Shown piece after piece: positions 32,771-37,299 of a stretch of 37,299 bases of DNA; position 1 is the stretch's first letter, and the number at the start of each line of letters is the position of its first letter. Made by a program: the position numbers and the translations under genes. The DNA lies in NCBI GenBank assembly GCA_035651955.1, contig DASRES010000012.1, forward strand, positions 1 through 37,299, written 5' to 3'. The notes under the pieces are model-generated. The model ran no database searches. It worked only from the letters and a program-made list of their open reading frames with translations, and was not told the DNA's origin. Source of the DNA: Acidimicrobiia bacterium (GTDB taxonomy: Bacteria; Actinomycetota; Acidimicrobiia; IMCC26256; JAMXLJ01).

Positions 32771-33811
32771 TCACGATGGGACGGGTGCGGGGGGCTTCTC
32801 CGCGCGCTCGGCTCCTTCCTCCGGAAGGAGGCTGCGCTGGTCCATGACGAACAGCAACGCGATCGACGGTCCGATCACGGCGACCGCGATGGCGAAAACG
32901 ACGAGCAACGCGGTCAGCGTCTCGGACGGCGCCGCAGCGGCCGACACCTTCAGCGACGTCGGCAAGATGTAGGGCCATTGCGCGACGCCCCATGCGAAGA
33001 CGATCGTCGCGACTGCACCGACCGCGACCAGTCGCGCGAAGCGCGCGATGCCGCGGCGCAACAAGACGAGTGAAGTGACGCCGCACATCGCCGAGGCGAC
33101 GACAAGTGGCAACGAGCGGCTCGCCATGCCGTGGAAGACGTAGGTCGCGTCGGCGCCGAGGACGAAGATGCCTGCGACTGCGGCTGCGCCCGCGGCGATC
33201 GCTGCGGCGATTGCGCGCCGCCGGAAGTACTCGGCGAGATCGTGCTGCTCGAGGCGAGCCGCGTCGCGGATCAGGAACACCGCGGCCAGGAACGCACACG
33301 TTGCGACGGCGAGCACTCCGGCGACGACCGACGTCACGTTGACCCAGCTGGACCACGGGTCTCCCGTCGTGCCGCCGCTCGGGACGCGGCCCGAGGCGAT
33401 GGCTCCCGCGACCGCGCCCATGCAGTACGGCGTGATGACGGACGACGCCGCGAACGCGGCGCCGAAGTTCCGGCGGTCGCGCGTCCGGACGACGCTCTTG
33501 CGGAACGCGAAGCTCGCACCGCGCAGCACGATGCCGAACGCGGCAAGCGTGAGCGGAACGAACAAGGTCGACGTGATCGACGCGAACGCCGGCGGGAAGG
33601 CCGTCCACAGCATGACCAGCGTGAAGATGAGCCAGACGTGGTTCGCCTCCCAGACCGGTCCGATCGAGTGCTCGATCAACGCGCGCGGGCGCTCGCCCCG
33701 GTCGGCGACGCCCGCCAGAAGGTCCCAGAACCCCGCGCCGAAGTCCGCGCCCGCGAGGACGGCGTACGCGGTCACGGCGACGATGAGGAGGACCGCCACG
33801 GCGTCCGTCAT
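32771..33811 (-). CDS. cydB: Cytochrome bd ubiquinol oxidase subunit II
   Basis: The 346-residue membrane protein begins ATG 33811, overlapping the cydA stop (ATGA). AVLAGADFGAGFWDLLAG, ALIEHSIGPVWEANHVWLIF and LVMLWTAFPPAFASI are the conserved first helices of CydB, and about eight or nine hydrophobic segments follow, including GVAQWPYILP. The C-terminal tail is cytoplasmic and Pro/Glu-rich. CydB stabilises the haem-bearing subunit I in the quinol oxidase. Long upstream extensions of the frame run antisense inside cydA and are not coding. Confidence 0.93.
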   Translation of the reverse strand: MTDAVAVLLIVAVTAYAVLAGADFGAGFWDLLAGVADRGERPRALIEHSIGPVWEANHVWLIFTLVMLWTAFPPAFASITSTLFVPLTLAAFGIVLRGASFAFRKSVVRTRDRRNFGAAFAASSVITPYCMGAVAGAIASGRVPSGGTTGDPWSSWVNVTSVVAGVLAVATCAFLAAVFLIRDAARLEQHDLAEYFRRRAIAAAIAAGAAAVAGIFVLGADATYVFHGMASRSLPLVVASAMCGVTSLVLLRRGIARFARLVAVGAVATIVFAWGVAQWPYILPTSLKVSAAAAPSETLTALLVVFAIAVAVIGPSIALLFVMDQRSLLPEEGAERAEKPPAPVPS

Positions 33812-35223
33812 CTCGCCGCGACCTCCTCGCGTACGCGCACGCCGTCGACCGGCACCGGACTGCGTGGCCCGTAGGGAGAGTCCGGTTCGCGTCGGCCCGC
33901 ATCGCGCCACCGCCTGCTCATGCCTCGCAGCACGAGGACCGTCGTGATCCCGAGCCCGAGGTACAGCGCGAGCACCGCCGAGAACGTGATCCACACGCCG
34001 TGGTTCGCGGTGGCCGCCTGTTGCACCTTCAGGTAGTTGTGGACGATCCACGGTTGGCGGCCGACCTCGGTGACGACCCACCCCGCCTCGAGGGCGAGGA
34101 CGGCCGCGACGCCCGCACCCGCGGCCGGCCAGAGGAACCAGCGCGTCTCGGGGAAGTCCCGCCGGATCCACCATGAGATCGCGTACCAGAGCGCGAGCAG
34201 GAGCAGCAGCATCGCGAGGCCGACCATGACGTCCCACGCGAGGTGGACGACGTTCACCTCGCCGATCGTGGGTCGCGCGTTCGACGGCACGGTGTTGAGC
34301 CCTTTGACGACCGTGCTCTTCCCTGTGCTCGGGTCCGACAGCCACGAGGCGAGGCCGGGGATCGGGATGCCGCCGGTGATCTTGCCGCTCGAATTCAGGT
34401 GACCAAGGAGCGTCTCGGGTACGTCGCTCTTCGTCTTCGGCACGAGCTCGATCGCCGCGAACTTGACCGGCTCGTTGCTGAACACCCAGCGCGCGAGCGT
34501 GTCGCCGACGATCATCTGGATCGGCGTGGCGATCGCCGCGACGGTGAACGGGATCGTAAAGCCGAGTCGGTGGTACCGGTCACGCCGCCCGCGGAGCCAC
34601 GCCGCCGCGTACACGGACGCGATGAGGAACCCACCGACGACGTACGCGGCGACCACCATGTGCGCCGCCTCGTACGGCATGGCCTTGTTGAAGATGACGC
34701 CGATCGGATCGACCTTGACGACCTTGCCCGCCGAGTTCAGCGTGAACCCGCTCGGCTCGTTCATCCATGCGTTCGCGGCGACGACCGACACGCTCCCGCC
34801 GATGCCCGCGATCACGATCGGGATACCGGTCCAGAAGTGCGTCCACGGCTTCAGACGCTTCCAGCCGAAGATGTAGATCGCGACGAAGATCGCCTCGGTG
34901 AAGAAGAACAGCCCCTCGATCGCGAACGGCACGCCGAACGCCGCGCCGAAGCGGCCCATGAACGTCGGCCACAGGAGGCCGAACTCGAAGCTCAACACCG
35001 TGCCGGTCACGGCGCCGACCGCTAACGTGACCGCCATGTACTTGGACCACCGCTGAGCGAGGAGCAACGCCGCGGAGTCCTCGTGCTTCAACCCGCGGTA
35101 GTTCGCGACGAGTGCCATGAGTCCCCACGCGACGCCGAGCGGTACGAGCACGATGTGGAACGCGAGCGTGAAGGCCATCTGCGAGCGGGCCCACGGCACA
35201 GGGTTCACGGCGAGCAGGTGCAC
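33808..35223 (-). CDS. cydA: Cytochrome bd ubiquinol oxidase subunit I (CIO-like, short Q-loop)
   Basis: The 471-residue protein (GTG start) has nine or so membrane helices. MAFTLAFHIVLVPLG carries the first haem-ligand His (H23); EAAHMVVAAYV has the second; the GRQPWIVHNYLK motif lies near the C-terminus. The loop between helices 6 and 7 (EPVKFAAIELVPKTKS onward) is short, as in the CIO branch rather than E. coli CydA. It reduces O2 to water with quinol, with high oxygen affinity and tolerance to inhibitors. It starts 15 bp after the GMC gene. A nearby N-terminal Met (M16) is unlikely to be the start because it would cut helix 1. Confidence 0.93.
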   Translation of the reverse strand: MHLLAVNPVPWARSQMAFTLAFHIVLVPLGVAWGLMALVANYRGLKHEDSAALLLAQRWSKYMAVTLAVGAVTGTVLSFEFGLLWPTFMGRFGAAFGVPFAIEGLFFFTEAIFVAIYIFGWKRLKPWTHFWTGIPIVIAGIGGSVSVVAANAWMNEPSGFTLNSAGKVVKVDPIGVIFNKAMPYEAAHMVVAAYVVGGFLIASVYAAAWLRGRRDRYHRLGFTIPFTVAAIATPIQMIVGDTLARWVFSNEPVKFAAIELVPKTKSDVPETLLGHLNSSGKITGGIPIPGLASWLSDPSTGKSTVVKGLNTVPSNARPTIGEVNVVHLAWDVMVGLAMLLLLLALWYAISWWIRRDFPETRWFLWPAAGAGVAAVLALEAGWVVTEVGRQPWIVHNYLKVQQAATANHGVWITFSAVLALYLGLGITTVLVLRGMSRRWRDAGRREPDSPYGPRSPVPVDGVRVREEVAAR

Positions 35224-35238
35224 GGCGAGACCGACGCG

Positions 35239-36819
35239 TCAGCGCAGCCGTTCGGCGATGTGCGCTCCGACGCGCAGCGCATTGGCGATGATCGTGAGCG
35301 TCGGGTTCACCGCGCCGATCGACGGGAAGAAGGCGGAATCGACGACGAAGAGGTTGTCGACCTCGTGGGCCTTGCAGTCCGTATCGAGGACGGATGTCGC
35401 GGGATCCGTCCCGAAGCGCGCCGTGCCTGCCTGGTGCGCCGTCGCAGAGATGTCCATCGCCTCGTGGAGGTAGAGCTTTCGCTCGTGCGTTCCCTCGTGC
35501 ATCCCGAGCTCCGAGAGCATCGAGTCGAACCGCTTGCGCAGACGCTTCAACCCTTCGGTGTTCGTCGGCTCCAGGTGGAGCCGCACCGTATCGTCCTTCT
35601 CGATCGTCACACGGTTCTCCGGTCGGGGCAGGTCCTCCGACGAGAGCCAGAAGTCGACGCCGTGGTGCGCGACGAGGTCGAGCGACCGTCCCGGCGCGAC
35701 CTTCGCACCCCACGCCATCCAGTGCGGCGCCTTCGACCGGACCATCTCCCCGTCCGACTTGCCGAGCATCTGGATCCCGCCCCACGGGTAGTCCCAGTCC
35801 TCGCCTTTCAGGTACCAGTCGTTCATCGCCAGCGTCTTCTGGAATCGCGTCGGGTTCGGCTCCCGCGACAACGCCATCAACGCAAGGTTGTTGTGGCGCA
35901 CGTAGTTGCGGCCGACCTGATCGGAGCCGTTCGCGAGACCGTTCGGATGCGCGGCGCTCGCGGAGCGCAGCAACAGCAGCGCCGAGTTGAGCGCGCCGCA
36001 CGACACGACGACGACGTCGGCCGAGAAGCGCACCTCCGTGCCGTCATCGAGCGTCGCCACGACCTCCTTCACCGAGCGGCCGTGCGCGTCGGTCTCGAGC
36101 CGGTCGACTCGGGTGTTGGTCAGCAGCTCGACGTTCGGGTGCTCGAGCGCCGGGTCGACGCAGACCGTCTGCGCGTCCGCTTTCCCGCCGACCAGGCACG
36201 GGAAGCCGTCGACGCGGTCGCAGCGGATGCAACGGCTCGACGGCAGCGCGGTGCCGCCGTGTCCCTCGTCGAGCATGACGCCGATCGGGAGATGCGACGG
36301 GTGCAGCCCGAGTGTCTCGAGGTCGTCGCTCAGCTGCTGGATGCGCGGCTCGTGGCGCAGCGCCGGGTACGGGTAGCCGCCACTCCTCGGTCCCTCGGTA
36401 GGATCCTCGCCCCCCGCGCCGTGCACGACGTAGACCTCCTCGGCGGCGGCGTACCACGGCTCGAAGTCGGCGTACGACAGCGGCCACGCCGGTGAGATGC
36501 CGCCGTGGTGGGTGATCTCGCCGAAGTCCTCGGGTCGCAGCCTGAACAGCGCGGCGCCGTAGAACTTCGTGTTGCCGCCGACGTAGTAGTTCTGCTCGGG
36601 CGTGAACTGCTTCGCGTCCGCGTCGATCCACCGCTCGGTGGTCGTGTACTTGCCGCGGAGGAACACGGCCTGGGTGTCCCAGTTGTCGCGCTCGCGCGGC
36701 AGGTAGTCGCCGCGCTCGAGCAACAGGATCCGCTTGCCGGTCGGTGCGAGCTTCCACGTGAGCGTCCCGCCTCCGGCTCCGCTCCCGATGACGATCACGT
36801 CGTAGTGCGCGACGGCCAT
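35239..36819 (-). CDS. GMC-family oxidoreductase (membrane-chain-linked alcohol/sugar dehydrogenase type)
   Basis: From ATG 36819 (GGGGGTGGG upstream) the protein has 526 residues. YDVIVIGSGAGGGTLTWKLA is the FAD-binding N-terminus and VGGNTKFYGAALFRL the second FAD contact. A cysteine cluster CIRCDRVDGFPC follows mid-protein; cysteine-rich segments occur in quinone-linked GMC dehydrogenases, but a metal site is unproven here. The C-terminus has TAHQAGTARFGTDP (active-site His) and NLFVVDSAFFPSIGAVNPTLTI (active-site partner Asn). The substrate is likely an alcohol, sugar or polyol. It leads the respiratory operon, so electrons may pass to quinone and then to the bd oxidase. A longer frame to 37023 would overlap the divergent promoter. 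Confidence 0.87.
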   Translation of the reverse strand: MAVAHYDVIVIGSGAGGGTLTWKLAPTGKRILLLERGDYLPRERDNWDTQAVFLRGKYTTTERWIDADAKQFTPEQNYYVGGNTKFYGAALFRLRPEDFGEITHHGGISPAWPLSYADFEPWYAAAEEVYVVHGAGGEDPTEGPRSGGYPYPALRHEPRIQQLSDDLETLGLHPSHLPIGVMLDEGHGGTALPSSRCIRCDRVDGFPCLVGGKADAQTVCVDPALEHPNVELLTNTRVDRLETDAHGRSVKEVVATLDDGTEVRFSADVVVVSCGALNSALLLLRSASAAHPNGLANGSDQVGRNYVRHNNLALMALSREPNPTRFQKTLAMNDWYLKGEDWDYPWGGIQMLGKSDGEMVRSKAPHWMAWGAKVAPGRSLDLVAHHGVDFWLSSEDLPRPENRVTIEKDDTVRLHLEPTNTEGLKRLRKRFDSMLSELGMHEGTHERKLYLHEAMDISATAHQAGTARFGTDPATSVLDTDCKAHEVDNLFVVDSAFFPSIGAVNPTLTIIANALRVGAHIAERLR

Positions 36820-36881
36820 GCCCACCCCCGTCGTCGTGTGGCGTCCGCGCACGATCGTCCGGCTCGTCCGCGCGCGTCGCA

Positions 36882-36898
36882 TCGCCCGCAAGGGATGA
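36882..36898. promoter_or_regulatory. 17-bp palindrome (regulon site 7)
   Basis: TCGCCC-GCAAG-GGATGA, one base from the strict consensus with the same A-to-G change as site 1. It lies 62 bp upstream of the GMC start and so of the whole respiratory operon. Site 8 is 26 bp away, centre to centre. Confidence 0.55.
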
Positions 36899-36907
36899 AA
36901 GGTGCGA

Positions 36908-36924
36908 TCACCCGGTTGGGATGA
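36908..36924. promoter_or_regulatory. 17-bp palindrome (regulon site 8)
   Basis: TCACCC-GGTTG-GGATGA matches the consensus exactly and lies 78 bp upstream of ATG 37003. With site 7 it repeats the two-sites-for-two-divergent-units layout seen at 21009/21061. Confidence 0.65.
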
Positions 36925-37002
36925 CGAGCGCGCGTCTGGACCGGCGGAGAATCGCTCGATGACGGCTCTCGCCGGGATCCCCAGCCGGAAAGGACGGCGG
37001 TC

Positions 37003-37266
37003 ATGAGCACGACGAACGGTCATCCGCGCGTACAGCTCGACCGGCGGTTGCTCATCACCAGCGCAACGCTGGTCGGCATCGCCGGACTCGTGGGCGGGGT
37101 CGGCATGGTCATCGGAGGCGTCCTGCTGTCGTCAGCGGCGAAGCAGTGGGTCCGCGGTCTCGACCGGCCGCCGAGCGAGACCGCCAAGGTCATCCTCGGT
37201 CGCGCGAAGGCCGCGACTGCCGCGGGAACGAAGGCGTGGCAGAGCGAGGCCGCGTTCGGTCACTGA
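37003..37266 (+). CDS. Small single-pass membrane protein
   Basis: The 87-residue protein (ribosome site AAAGGA before ATG 37003) has a polar N-terminus with DRRLL, one or two hydrophobic stretches in a Gly-rich segment (TLVGIAGLVGGVGMVIGGVL, residues about 22-41), and a soluble basic C-terminus with WVRGLDRPPSETAK and an Ala/Lys-rich helix. No family is recognised. It is divergent from the respiratory operon with a regulon palindrome 78 bp upstream, so I infer it belongs to the same stress response. The 33 bases after its stop show nothing. Confidence 0.7.
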   Translation: MSTTNGHPRVQLDRRLLITSATLVGIAGLVGGVGMVIGGVLLSSAAKQWVRGLDRPPSETAKVILGRAKAATAAGTKAWQSEAAFGH

Positions 37267-37299
37267 TCGCCGGACGCGACTCGCTCGTGGCGACGCCAC

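Noticed and set aside
1-37299. CRISPR array, tRNA, rRNA, insertion sequence or prophage
   Set aside because: No regularly spaced repeats, cloverleaf-like sequences, transposase or phage-type genes were seen on either strand; base composition looks uniform across the window.

Overview
The window is a very GC-rich chromosomal segment with dense, short-spaced, frequently overlapping genes (many ATGA or GTGA stop/start overlaps), frequent GTG starts and strong G/C bias at third codon positions. Gene content points to a free-living aerobic actinobacterium: a SCO6745-family protein, MocR and MalT-type LuxR regulators, acyl-CoA catabolic operons, a HAD/GH65 pair like mycobacterial Rv3400/Rv3401, and CIO-type cytochrome bd. 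An Acidimicrobiia-like or related soil lineage is my best guess; no rRNA, tRNA or core phylogenetic marker is present to settle it. I saw no tRNA, CRISPR array, insertion sequence or prophage.

Layout. 0-9.2 kb: mixed housekeeping genes. These are the tail of an unknown protein, a secreted PQQ-type beta-propeller with six C-terminal repeats, a SnoaL-like/SCO6745 pair divergent from a MocR regulator, a GNAT/nitronate monooxygenase pair, a secreted CHRD-like protein, and a histidine phosphatase/NnrD pair. 9.3-16.1 kb: two convergent catabolic operons. The forward one is SDR, VOC, EthD, PEBP and acyl-CoA synthetase. The reverse one is an APH-like phosphotransferase, enoyl-CoA hydratase and quinone oxidoreductase, preceded by a tandem operator with 21-bp periodicity. 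16.1-19.7 kb: a GH65 glycoside phosphorylase with a beta-phosphoglucomutase-like HAD protein, and a VOC protein.

19.7-37.3 kb is the most interesting part. It starts with a degraded Ppx/GppA pseudogene. After it come small membrane and soluble proteins, a large PAP2-like/pseudokinase/flippase fusion, an HdeD-like membrane protein, a potassium-channel-like protein coupled to a giant LuxR regulator, a divergent second giant LuxR regulator, and a five-gene operon (GMC dehydrogenase, cydA, cydB, SDR, type II NADH dehydrogenase) that forms a compact respiratory module.

This half is tied together by a 17-bp palindrome, TC(A/G)(C/T)CC-N5-GG(A/G)TGA, found eight times, all between genes. Seven copies lie 55 to 88 bp upstream of a start codon; the eighth lies in a convergent gap that ends in a strong hairpin. 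I read this as a local, undescribed stress or respiration regulon: membrane remodelling, ion flux, alternative respiration and several unknown small proteins under one dimeric regulator. The two LuxR-type proteins encoded inside it are obvious candidates to belong to the circuit. That role is inference.
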